The notes under the pieces were generated by a model that was not told the DNA's origin, did not search any database, and saw only the letters and a list, made by a program, of their open reading frames with translations. A stretch of 64,000 nucleotides of DNA from positions 473 to 64,472 of the forward strand of contig DHNC01000035.1 of NCBI GenBank assembly GCA_002406115.1. Reading direction: 5' to 3'. Of the stretch, positions 37,227-45,022 are shown piece by piece. Origin of the DNA: Christensenella sp. UBA4626. GTDB taxonomy: Bacteria > Bacillota > Clostridia > Christensenellales > UBA1242. How positions within the stretch are numbered: the first letter of the stretch is position 1; the number at the start of each line of letters is the position of its first letter. A program made the translations under genes and the position numbers.

Positions 37227-38807
37227 TTGATAACAGTAAGCAATGTTGCTGTCCAATTTGGCAGCAGAAAATTATTTGATGAAGTAAATTTGAAGTTCAC
37301 AAAAGGTAATTGCTATGGCGTTATTGGTGCCAACGGTGCTGGCAAATCCACATTTATGAAGGTGCTTTCAGGTGAATTGGAGCCAAATAAAGGTGAAGTT
37401 ATTATCCCACCAAAAGAAAGATTGTCTGTTTTGGAGCAAAATCAGGAAAAATACAACGATTACACAGTTTTGCGTACCGTGCTTATGGGGCATAAGCGTC
37501 TTGTTGAGTTGATGGACGAGCAGGAAAAATATTATGTAAAAGAGGACTTTACAGAAGAGGACGGCAATCGTTTGGCAGAATTGCAAGCCGAATTTGCCGA
37601 ACTTAACGGCTGGGATGCTGAAAGTGACGCTCAAAAACTTTTAAATTCGCTGGAAATCCCACAAGAATTGCACAACGAACTTATGGCTAATGTTGACAGC
37701 AAAATTAAGGTTAAAGTTTTGCTTGCCCAAGCCTTGTTTAGCAATCCAGACAACTTGATTTTGGACGAACCTACAAACAATTTGGACGTCAAAACAATCC
37801 GCTGGTTGGAAGAATTTATTTTAAATTTTGAGAATACAATTATTATTGTCAGCCACAATCGTCACTTCTTAAACAAGGTCTGCACACATATTTGCGATAT
37901 TGATTATGGCAAAATAAATTTGTATATCGGCAACTACGACTTTTGGTATGAATCCAGTCAACTGGCTTTGAGGCAGCAAAAGGAACAAAACAAAAAGGCA
38001 GAACAGCGTGCAAAAGAGTTGCAAGAATTTATTGCAAGGTTTAGTGCCAACGCCTCAAAATCCAAGCAAGCCACAAGCAGAAAGAAAGAGTTGGAACGTT
38101 TGACAATTGAAGACATCAAACCAAGCAGCAGGAAATATCCTTACATTGATTTTAAGTTTGACCAACGCATAGGCAACGATATTCTGTACGTCAACAAACT
38201 TACAAAACCGGGTGTGTTTGAAAATGTTTCGTTTACAGTGCGTCCGGACAACAAAATTGCAATTATGAGCGACAACAGCAATGTTGTGACCAGTTTGATG
38301 GACATTTTGGCAGGCAAGGACACAAATTACAAAGGCGAAGTTAGATGGGGCAAAACAATCACTCCAACATATTTGCCACAAAACAACAATGACTATTTTG
38401 AAAATTGCGATTTAAGCCTTGTGGAATGGATTGGACAATACACCAAAGAAACCGACGCAACATTCTTGCGCAGTTGGCTTGGCAGGATGCTTTTCAGTGG
38501 TGAAGAGGCAGAAAAAAAGGCAAAAGTGCTTTCCGGTGGCGAAAAAGTTCGCTGCATGATGGCAAGGATGATGTTGCAATCAGGCAATTTCTTGTTGCTT
38601 GACGAACCAACCAACCATTTGGACTTGGAATCCATCACCGCACTCAACAAAGGCATGGAAAGGTTTGAAGGTTGCATGATTTTCTCAACTCACGACGAAG
38701 AAATTATGTCAACAGTGGCAAACAGAATAATCCGCATAAACAAAACTTTGGAGTACGACAAAGAAATTGATTACGAAACATATGTGGAAACACAAATGAA
38801 AAAATAA
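37227..38807 (+). CDS. ABC-F ATPase with one intact and one degenerate ATP site
   Basis: 526 aa, two fused nucleotide-binding domains and a linker, no membrane segments; ABC-F proteins bind ribosomes. NBD1 has an intact Walker A (GANGAGKST, 34-42) and Walker B (LILDEPTNNLD), but its signature has become VDSKIKVKVLL near residue 155. NBD2 has no P-loop lysine (MSDNSNVVTS, about 346-355) but keeps LSGGEKVR near 434 and LLLDEPTNHLD. As ATP sites form between NBD1 Walker A and NBD2 signature, one composite site is complete and the other has lost both halves. The TTG start has TAGGAG 9 nt upstream. Closest to YbiT/YkpA-like members. Confidence 0.9.
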   Translation: MITVSNVAVQFGSRKLFDEVNLKFTKGNCYGVIGANGAGKSTFMKVLSGELEPNKGEVIIPPKERLSVLEQNQEKYNDYTVLRTVLMGHKRLVELMDEQEKYYVKEDFTEEDGNRLAELQAEFAELNGWDAESDAQKLLNSLEIPQELHNELMANVDSKIKVKVLLAQALFSNPDNLILDEPTNNLDVKTIRWLEEFILNFENTIIIVSHNRHFLNKVCTHICDIDYGKINLYIGNYDFWYESSQLALRQQKEQNKKAEQRAKELQEFIARFSANASKSKQATSRKKELERLTIEDIKPSSRKYPYIDFKFDQRIGNDILYVNKLTKPGVFENVSFTVRPDNKIAIMSDNSNVVTSLMDILAGKDTNYKGEVRWGKTITPTYLPQNNNDYFENCDLSLVEWIGQYTKETDATFLRSWLGRMLFSGEEAEKKAKVLSGGEKVRCMMARMMLQSGNFLLLDEPTNHLDLESITALNKGMERFEGCMIFSTHDEEIMSTVANRIIRINKTLEYDKEIDYETYVETQMKK

Positions 38808-38844
38808 ACAAAACAAGCATTAAAGTTATAGCAGAGGTAAAATT

Positions 38845-39699
38845 ATGGTAGAAATTAAAAGAATTATTGAGGCAGCAAATCAAAGTTACAACCTCAACAA
38901 CGGCAACAAAACAAAAGAATTGGAAGAACTTGAAAACATCGTGGCAACAAAATATTCAGTAAGCGATATTTGCGAATATGTTGCACAGGTCCCATGGGCA
39001 GACGTTAAGCGTTTTCAAACAGTTGTAGAGGCAAAAAACGACGCTCATGCTTGCGTGGATTTTGCTTTAACTGTTAGGGGTGCGGACGTAAATAGTTTGC
39101 AGAAAAAAGTTATTGGGTTGAATGAACCTAGTTCAATTTATAAATTTGCAAACAACGTTATCGGCGCAGATGTTGCAGCACTTCAAGACGCAATCATCAA
39201 AACAAAACATACATATTGGATTGTCAAATTTGCATTAACGGTGAAAGATGTTGAAAAGGCTAGCCTTGAAGACGCAATTTTGGCAACAAAAAATCCAGCG
39301 GCAATTTTTAGGCTTGCGGCAGGAGGCAAGGGCTATGATGTGCTTAAATTGCAACAGGTATTGATTGCAACTGTGGATGCTTCACTTTTGTTCAGGTTTG
39401 CCTACGAGGTTAAGGGTGCAGACATTAAATCTTTGCAACAGGCAATTGAAAACACTCATAGGGCTTACGAAATCTACAGATTTGCAAGGTTTATAAAAGG
39501 TGCTGATATAGACAGTTTGCAACGTGCTTTGATTGACTGTGGCGAGCCAAGATTCATTTATTATTTCGCAAGGTTCATAAATGGCGCAAATGTAAATCTT
39601 TTAAGATATGTCTTGATGAATTTAAACGCAACCGAATATCTTGAAAAACTTAATCAAGAACAACCTGTTGTGGAGGATACAACCGAACAAAAAATTTAA
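38845..39699 (+). CDS. Protein of eight exact 28-residue repeats
   Basis: 284 aa, no named family recognised. From residue 45 to 268 there are eight contiguous repeats of exactly 28 residues with no indel, consensus FAxxVxGADVxxLQxAIxxT followed by xxxxxIxR. The pattern of two short helices per unit suggests an alpha solenoid used for binding. A 44-residue N-terminal helix pair and a 16-residue acidic tail flank the array. No signal peptide. AGAGG precedes the ATG. It follows the ABC-F gene by 37 nt and may be cotranscribed; a terminator follows. Confidence 0.8.
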   Translation: MVEIKRIIEAANQSYNLNNGNKTKELEELENIVATKYSVSDICEYVAQVPWADVKRFQTVVEAKNDAHACVDFALTVRGADVNSLQKKVIGLNEPSSIYKFANNVIGADVAALQDAIIKTKHTYWIVKFALTVKDVEKASLEDAILATKNPAAIFRLAAGGKGYDVLKLQQVLIATVDASLLFRFAYEVKGADIKSLQQAIENTHRAYEIYRFARFIKGADIDSLQRALIDCGEPRFIYYFARFINGANVNLLRYVLMNLNATEYLEKLNQEQPVVEDTTEQKI

Positions 39700-39723
39700 G
39701 CGTTAGGCTTGAAATGAAAACCA

Positions 39724-39758
39724 AAAGGGACAAGCTTAAAAGTTTTGTCCTTTTTTTT
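39724..39758 (+). terminator. Terminator after the 28-residue repeat gene
   Basis: AAAAGGGACAA pairs with TTGTCCTTTTTTTT around a short loop. Confidence 0.88.
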
Positions 39759-39765
39759 GTGACTG

Positions 39766-39807
39766 AAAACAACCATAAGCGAGTTTTGAAAAATAAATTT
39801 GTTTATT
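39766..39807. repeat. Diverged copy of the dispersed hairpin repeat
   Basis: AAAACAAC...TTTGTTT arms with the core ATAAGCGA...GAAAAATAAATTTGTTTATT match the 1-150 unit (ATGAGCGATAGTGAAATAAATTGGTTTATT) with several changes. It directly follows a terminator. Confidence 0.45.
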
Positions 39808-39920
39808 TAAACAAAAAAGATTTTAGTTTTGTGCCATTATCTAGCGACAAATAAAGCAAATGTTATAAGATTATTTATCCTCTCACTCATGATTGACAAA
39901 GCAAAATCATATATTTTTTT

Positions 39921-40175
39921 ATGAGCATGATGGGAGAAATTGAAAAAATGCTTGCCAGTTCCGGTGCATCAACAAATTATAGGTTGGTAAACTTAGGTGG
40001 CGGGCAATTATATATCGAGGGCATAAAAACGGTTGTTGGCTTTGACCAAAACAAAATGCAATTTCAACTTAAAAAGCAGTTGTTGACCGTTGAGGGCAGC
40101 CAATTAAAGGTTAAATATTTGGACAAAACAACTTGCGTTATTGTTGGTGAGATTGTTTCCATGGTGGTGCAATGA
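39921..40175 (+). CDS. yqfC: YqfC-like sporulation protein
   Basis: 84 aa. The core (YRLVNLGGGQLYIEGIKTVVGF, then VEGSQLKVKYLDKTTCVIVGEI) matches the YqfC family, a small beta protein encoded before yqfD in spore-formers. It overlaps yqfD by 4 nt. No ribosome site fits the ATG at 39921, and TTGACA at 39893 is too close to any good -10, so the start could be the ATG ten codons further on. Confidence 0.8.
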   Translation: MSMMGEIEKMLASSGASTNYRLVNLGGGQLYIEGIKTVVGFDQNKMQFQLKKQLLTVEGSQLKVKYLDKTTCVIVGEIVSMVVQ

Positions 40176-41263
40176 AGTACGATTTAAAAGGCTATAATAT
40201 CGACAACTTGCTAAAAACGCTATATAACAAAAAAATTGTGTTGATGAATGTCGAACGCCCATCTCACGACCAAGTTAAATTTGAAATTCCAGACAAATTT
40301 TGCAAAAAAGCACAAAAATACATCACAAATTTCAAAGCACAAAAAACTGCCAATATAATCAAACGTCTTCCAAAGATTTTGGTGGCAAATTTAGGGCTTG
40401 TGATTGCTTTGTTTGTCGGTGCGATTTTTTATTTTTTTGCCGGCAACTATGTTTGGCAAATCCGTGTTTTTGGTGTTAAGGACTTAAATGTTGCAGATAT
40501 TGTTCAAGTTTTAAAGCAAAATGGGGTGCAAACCGGAAAAATAAATGTTAAATCTGGGCAAGAGATACAAACAATTTTGCTGGAACATTACGACCGATTA
40601 GCGCAAGTTTCAGTGGTAAAAAAGGGCACAACGATAATCATAAATTTGAGCGAAAAATTGGTTTACGAGCTAGAGGAATATCAGCCGATAAAAGCGAATT
40701 TTAATGGGATTATAACCAGTTTGGATGTGGTGACCGGCAGTTTGAATGTTAAAATTGGCGACTATGTCAACAAAGGGGATATTTTGGTTTTGCCATTCAA
40801 TTTGGACAAAAGTGGCAACAAAATTTCAGTAAAACCAATGGCAGAAATCCAAGCCAAAATGTTTGTGGTTGGGGCTTCAAAACTTACAAAACAGGATACC
40901 GTTTTAACCCGCACCGGCAAAAAACAACTCACTTACGAATATTACATTTTTAACCACCGCATATTTTGTGGCAAAAATAAAAATTCGTTTGCTCTTTTTG
41001 AAAATGTAAGTTATAATGAAAATGTAAGCAGTCTGGTTCCGCTTAAAAGAAAGGTGACTTGCTTTTACGAACTTGCTCCAACGCAAATCGAGCATGATTT
41101 TGAAGCGGAAAAACAGTCACTTGTTGAAAAATCTCAGCAGGAAGCACAGGCAAAATTGCCACAAAATTATGAGTTGTTGGATCAACAGGTCAAAACTGAA
41201 ATTGTGGCTGACACCATGTACGCTTACACAATAATTACAATTCAAGGGCAGATAAATGATTGA
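40172..41263 (+). CDS. yqfD: Sporulation membrane protein YqfD
   Basis: 363 aa. A short cytoplasmic N-terminal part, one membrane segment at about residues 70-92 and a long extracytoplasmic domain with the GDYVNKGDILV segment, as in YqfD. In Bacillus the gene is sigma-E controlled and sporulation-linked. It is coupled to yqfC upstream (4 nt) and to ybeY-era downstream (8 nt). phoH, normally next to it, is missing. Confidence 0.88.
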   Translation: MKYDLKGYNIDNLLKTLYNKKIVLMNVERPSHDQVKFEIPDKFCKKAQKYITNFKAQKTANIIKRLPKILVANLGLVIALFVGAIFYFFAGNYVWQIRVFGVKDLNVADIVQVLKQNGVQTGKINVKSGQEIQTILLEHYDRLAQVSVVKKGTTIIINLSEKLVYELEEYQPIKANFNGIITSLDVVTGSLNVKIGDYVNKGDILVLPFNLDKSGNKISVKPMAEIQAKMFVVGASKLTKQDTVLTRTGKKQLTYEYYIFNHRIFCGKNKNSFALFENVSYNENVSSLVPLKRKVTCFYELAPTQIEHDFEAEKQSLVEKSQQEAQAKLPQNYELLDQQVKTEIVADTMYAYTIITIQGQIND

Positions 41264-42635
41264 GTTTTATGGCGAGCAACAAATTGATAAATCCATTTTG
41301 GAAGGGCTTAAACAAGTTGAACAACAAGTCTATTTGTTTTTGCATGCTCCAAAAAGTATAAAAGTAAATTTAAAATTTGTTTCTCCGCAAGAAATTCGCA
41401 CTCTAAATGCAAACACCCGCAATATTGATAGAGTTACGGATGTGCTGTCCTATCCATACACAAATGTCCAAGTTGGGCAAAAACTTAAACTTAAAGATTA
41501 TGCTTGCGACATTGACCCTGTTGACCACAAGTTGTTGCTTGGTGACATTGTGCTTTGTGTTGAAAGGGCACAAAAGCAAGCAAAGGAATACGGCCACAGT
41601 TTGAAGCGTGAAATTTGCTTTTTGTTTTGCCATGCCATGTTGCACCTTTTTGGTTATGACCACATAGAAAAAGAGGATGAAAAAATTATGACTGCCAAGC
41701 AAGAAGAGATTTTAAATTCCTTAAACATCACCCGTTTGACTTTTAAATCTGGTTTTGTCACCATTTTGGGGGAAACCAATGCGGGCAAATCCACGTTGAT
41801 AAATCAATTAGTGGGCGAAAAAGTGGCAATTGTAAGCCCAAAAAGCCAAACCACACGTGAAAATATAACTGGCATTTACAACGACAAAACTTGTCAAATC
41901 GTATTTTTGGACACCCCAGGTTATCACAAAAGGGCAACCAAAATTGACGACCAAATGGACAAGCAAATTGAAAATGCGCAAGCGGACACAGAAATTGTTT
42001 TAATGCTAATTTCAGCCAAAAAACCTTTGGTTCAGCAGTATGTTGCGCTCAACAAAAAAGTTACTGCCAGTGCCAAAAAGATTTTGCTTATCAACAAAAT
42101 TGACGAGGTTAAGTACGAAAAATTGTACCCTCAACTTGCTGAATTAAGTTCGGTTGCAACAGTTGACGAAATCTTGCCAATTTCAGCCTTGACCGGCAAA
42201 AATTGCGATGTTTTGCTTGATATGATAAAAAAATATTTGCCCGAATACGACCATAAAATGAGATATTATCCGGTTGACGAATACACCGATAAAAATCTTC
42301 GTCATATGTGTGCTGAAATTGTTAGGGAAAAGGCACTTTTGTTGCTTGATGACGAAATTCCACACGGCATTCAAGTGGTGGTGACAGATTATCGTGAAAA
42401 TGAAAAGCCAATCCAAATTTTTGCGGATATGTATTGCGAAAAAGACAGTCACAAAGCAATAATTTTGGGCAAAAATGGTGATATGATAAAGCAAATTTCC
42501 ACAAAAGCAAGGCAGTCAATTGAAAAATTGGTGGGCGAAAAAGTAAATTTGCAAATATATGTAAAAGTGAAAGCCAATTGGCGCAACGATGAGCGTGCGT
42601 TGAAAGATTTTGGCTTAACAGTCGAAACTGATTAG
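41256..42635 (+). CDS. YbeY-Era fusion: rRNA endonuclease plus ribosome-assembly GTPase
   Basis: 459 aa in one frame. Residues 1 to about 145 are YbeY, with the zinc-binding H-x3-H-x5-H (His126, 130, 136). From about residue 160 follows Era: G1 GETNAGKST (172-180), DTPGYHK, NKID, and a C-terminal KH domain with GKNGDMIKQIS. Both act in 16S rRNA maturation and 30S assembly. In Bacillus, dgkA and cdd lie between ybeY and era. The linker is short. Met145 has GAGG about 11 nt before it, so a separate Era could also be made. Confidence 0.92.
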   Translation: MIEFYGEQQIDKSILEGLKQVEQQVYLFLHAPKSIKVNLKFVSPQEIRTLNANTRNIDRVTDVLSYPYTNVQVGQKLKLKDYACDIDPVDHKLLLGDIVLCVERAQKQAKEYGHSLKREICFLFCHAMLHLFGYDHIEKEDEKIMTAKQEEILNSLNITRLTFKSGFVTILGETNAGKSTLINQLVGEKVAIVSPKSQTTRENITGIYNDKTCQIVFLDTPGYHKRATKIDDQMDKQIENAQADTEIVLMLISAKKPLVQQYVALNKKVTASAKKILLINKIDEVKYEKLYPQLAELSSVATVDEILPISALTGKNCDVLLDMIKKYLPEYDHKMRYYPVDEYTDKNLRHMCAEIVREKALLLLDDEIPHGIQVVVTDYRENEKPIQIFADMYCEKDSHKAIILGKNGDMIKQISTKARQSIEKLVGEKVNLQIYVKVKANWRNDERALKDFGLTVETD

Positions 42636-42680
42636 TGAATAAAATTCCAATCTCATCATAAAATAAATTAGGGGGTAAAT

Positions 42681-42833
42681 ATGAAATTTAAATCCGATTT
42701 AGCAAATGAATATTATTTGTCATTTCTCCGTACGGGTAACCCTTGTTTTTATGTGCTTGCCGCAGATTTTGAAAAGACCGAAACTTTGCGTGAGCAGGTT
42801 TTGAGTGAGGCGGAAAATAGTTTAAGTCTTTAA
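42681..42833 (+). CDS. yqzL: YqzL-like small protein
   Basis: 50 aa. AGGGGG precedes the ATG. The sequence has the YqzL-type core, an aromatic residue followed by F-x2-TG-x-P-x2-Y, here YYLSFLRTGNPCFYV, and an acidic tail. It sits exactly where yqzL lies in Bacillus and Clostridia, between era and recO. Function in the family is unknown. recO begins 4 nt after its stop. Confidence 0.7.
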   Translation: MKFKSDLANEYYLSFLRTGNPCFYVLAADFEKTETLREQVLSEAENSLSL

Positions 42834-42837
42834 AATT

Positions 42838-43512
42838 ATGGATACAAAAGTTAAAGGTATAATCTTAAAACTGACTGACTATAAGGAAGCGGACAAACTT
42901 GCTTCCATTTTTAGTTTGGAGCAGGGTATAATCACTGCAAATTTTAGAGGTGTAAAAAAGGAAAAATCTAAATTAAAATCCTCTTGTATGCCGTTCACTT
43001 TTGCCGAGTTTAATATCAACAAAACAGGTGCAACAAGGACAGTTACGAGCGTAAACGTACTTGACGGTTTTTATGGCTTAACAATGGATTATAACAAAAC
43101 AATTTTTGGATATATTGTGCTGGATATCATCAAAACCATTTTGCCACCCGAAAAGCAAGAGCCGGATTTGTTTGTCATCACCCTCAATGCGTTAAAACAA
43201 ATTGAAACAGAACAGCCTTGCGAGGCTTTGGTGTCATTTATCATCAAATTTATTGATTTCAGTGGCATGACACTCAACTTTGACCACACAAATATTGTTT
43301 ATCTTGACCGCACGACGGGCGAGTTTGTTTCAAGTGCAAATTTTGCCACCATGCAGATTGACAAAAAGGTTTATTCTTTCCTTAAATCGGTTGCATTAAA
43401 TCAGCAAGGCGAAACCTATTCCGACACAATAAAAAAGCAGGCCTTACGCTTGCTAAATTTGATTTTGAAATGCAAATTTAATGCGAAAATCAAGGCTTTT
43501 GAATTTGTTTAA
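42838..43512 (+). CDS. recO: DNA repair protein RecO
   Basis: 224 aa. N-terminal OB fold (KGIILKLTDYKEADKLASIFS, ITANFRGVKK) and helical C-terminal domain. RecO loads RecA with RecR. The zinc-binding cysteines found in many RecO proteins are missing: the segment reads FDHTNIVYLDRTTGEF. No ribosome site precedes the ATG, which lies 4 nt after yqzL, so reinitiation is likely. Confidence 0.9.
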   Translation: MDTKVKGIILKLTDYKEADKLASIFSLEQGIITANFRGVKKEKSKLKSSCMPFTFAEFNINKTGATRTVTSVNVLDGFYGLTMDYNKTIFGYIVLDIIKTILPPEKQEPDLFVITLNALKQIETEQPCEALVSFIIKFIDFSGMTLNFDHTNIVYLDRTTGEFVSSANFATMQIDKKVYSFLKSVALNQQGETYSDTIKKQALRLLNLILKCKFNAKIKAFEFV

Positions 43513-43564
43513 ACCAAGTTTATAAATTTTTACAATTTTTATCATAAAAACTTCTATTTAAATA

Positions 43565-43593
43565 TTGACAAATCACACTTTTGTGCATATAAT
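43565..43593 (+). promoter_or_regulatory. Consensus promoter of the WG-repeat gene
   Basis: TTGACA (43565-43570), 17 nt, TATAAT (43588-43593), a perfect match to the vegetative sigma consensus. AAGGAG lies about 6 nt before the ATG. Confidence 0.92.
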
Positions 43594-43616
43594 CAAAGCG
43601 TAAAAAGGAGTTTTAT

Positions 43617-44891
43617 ATGGGTTTATTGACAAAATTAAGTATGAAATTGAAATCATACAAAGAAGACTATTTTGATTTTGAAGCCGCAACAGATAAAGGC
43701 GACGTAAAAATAGTTTGCAAAGATGAAAAATACGGTTTGCTTGATGCACAAAAACGTAAATTGATTACACAACTTGATTACAACGAAATTTATGAAATTG
43801 ATACAGATGTGTATGTTGCTGAAAAAGGTGGCAAAAAAGGCGTCATTGATGGTAAAGGCGAAGTCATCCTCCCAATGATGTACGATACAATCAGCATGGC
43901 ATCAAACAATCTTTTCAGTGTTGGCACATATGATAGCGTTAAAAGAGAATTTTCTTACACATTGGTTGATTTTAACAACAAAACAGTAACAGATTTGACT
44001 TTCGACTTCCCAGTTAGTTTTCATTTTAACTATGCAATTGTAACAAAAAACGGCAAGTGGGGCACAATTTATGAAGCAAAAATGGCAGAAGGCATAAAAA
44101 TCAGACCTGCTGCGCCTATCATTTACACCGACATTAGAGGCAAAATTTTTGATGGCTTGCTTGCTGTTAAACTTGACAAAAAATATGGTTATATTGATTT
44201 GGAAGGTGACACTATTATTCCTTTCAAATTTGATATGGCTTCTGAATTTGAAAATGGCTATGCTTCTGTTTCTCAATTGGGCAAAATGGGCAAAATTGAC
44301 ACCGAAGGCAAAAAAGTTGTTCCTTGCCGTTATGATTACGTTGAACCATTCGACGAAAATGGCCTTGCAGCAGTTGCTATTGACGGCAGATTTGGCTATG
44401 TAAACAAAAAAGGTAAGGAAGTTGTCCCTTGTTCAACAAAGGCTCGTGTTGGTGGCTGTGATGAAGAATTTAATCTGAGCATTTTAAGCCTTGAAAATGC
44501 GTATAAAGATCAAAAGAATACAATCAATTCAAAAACTGGCAAAAGCAAACTTGAAAAAGAGTATAACAAGGAAATCAAATTGATGTACCAAGCAAGGGAA
44601 ACTTATTTGGCTTACATCAAAAAAGTTGAACAAAAACAAGCAGAAATTGAAAAATTCCGCAGCGATTATGTTGAAGCAATTGTATCTAAAAACAAAGGTA
44701 AAACAACCGAAGCAGAAGTTAAATCAGAAGAGGAAACAACTGCTGAAACAGTTGTTGAGCCAGTTGAAGAAGCAAAAACTGAAACAACAGAAATTGTTAT
44801 CCCAGAATTTAACCCAGCAGAAGAGTTGGTAAACCCTGATGAAGAAGATGTTCAAGAAGTTCCAGCAGACGAACTCAAAACAAATGACTAA
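43617..44891 (+). CDS. WG-repeat beta-propeller-like protein with acidic tail
   Basis: 424 aa. Residues about 30-280 contain several WG-type repeats (KYGLLDAQKRKLI, KKGVIDGKGEVILP, KWGTIYE, KYGYIDLEGDTIIP, KMGKIDTEGKKVVP, RFGYVNKKGKEVVP). A lysine-rich coiled-coil segment follows at about 300-355, then a Glu/Thr/Pro-rich acidic tail. No signal peptide, so cytoplasmic. Such proteins are thought to bind partners; no enzyme motif is seen. Strong promoter and terminator suggest high, independent expression. Confidence 0.85.
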   Translation: MGLLTKLSMKLKSYKEDYFDFEAATDKGDVKIVCKDEKYGLLDAQKRKLITQLDYNEIYEIDTDVYVAEKGGKKGVIDGKGEVILPMMYDTISMASNNLFSVGTYDSVKREFSYTLVDFNNKTVTDLTFDFPVSFHFNYAIVTKNGKWGTIYEAKMAEGIKIRPAAPIIYTDIRGKIFDGLLAVKLDKKYGYIDLEGDTIIPFKFDMASEFENGYASVSQLGKMGKIDTEGKKVVPCRYDYVEPFDENGLAAVAIDGRFGYVNKKGKEVVPCSTKARVGGCDEEFNLSILSLENAYKDQKNTINSKTGKSKLEKEYNKEIKLMYQARETYLAYIKKVEQKQAEIEKFRSDYVEAIVSKNKGKTTEAEVKSEEETTAETVVEPVEEAKTETTEIVIPEFNPAEELVNPDEEDVQEVPADELKTND

Positions 44892-44930
44892 TTTCATATA
44901 GGAAGATAGTTAGATTTAAAATATAGATTA

Positions 44931-44980
44931 AAAGACAACTGATTTAAGCAAACGCTATCAAATTAGTTGCCTTTTTTTTT
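44931..44980 (+). terminator. Terminator of the WG-repeat gene
   Basis: GACAACTGATTT pairs with AAATTAGTTGCC (two mismatches), followed by nine T. Confidence 0.85.
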
Positions 44981-45008
44981 GACGTTTTGTATCATATAAG
45001 GGTAAAAT
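44979..45008 (+). promoter_or_regulatory. Promoter of ppdK
   Basis: TTGACG (44979-44984), 18 nt, TAAAAT (45003-45008). It overlaps the T run of the preceding terminator. Short leader with AAAAGGAG. Confidence 0.65.
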
Positions 45009-45022
45009 TTAAAAGGAGATTT

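Noticed and set aside
39893..39920. Leaderless promoter for yqfC
   Set aside because: TTGACA is present, but the only reasonable -10 (TATATT) is 11 nt away, too close; a 17-nt spacing would put the -10 on the start codon.
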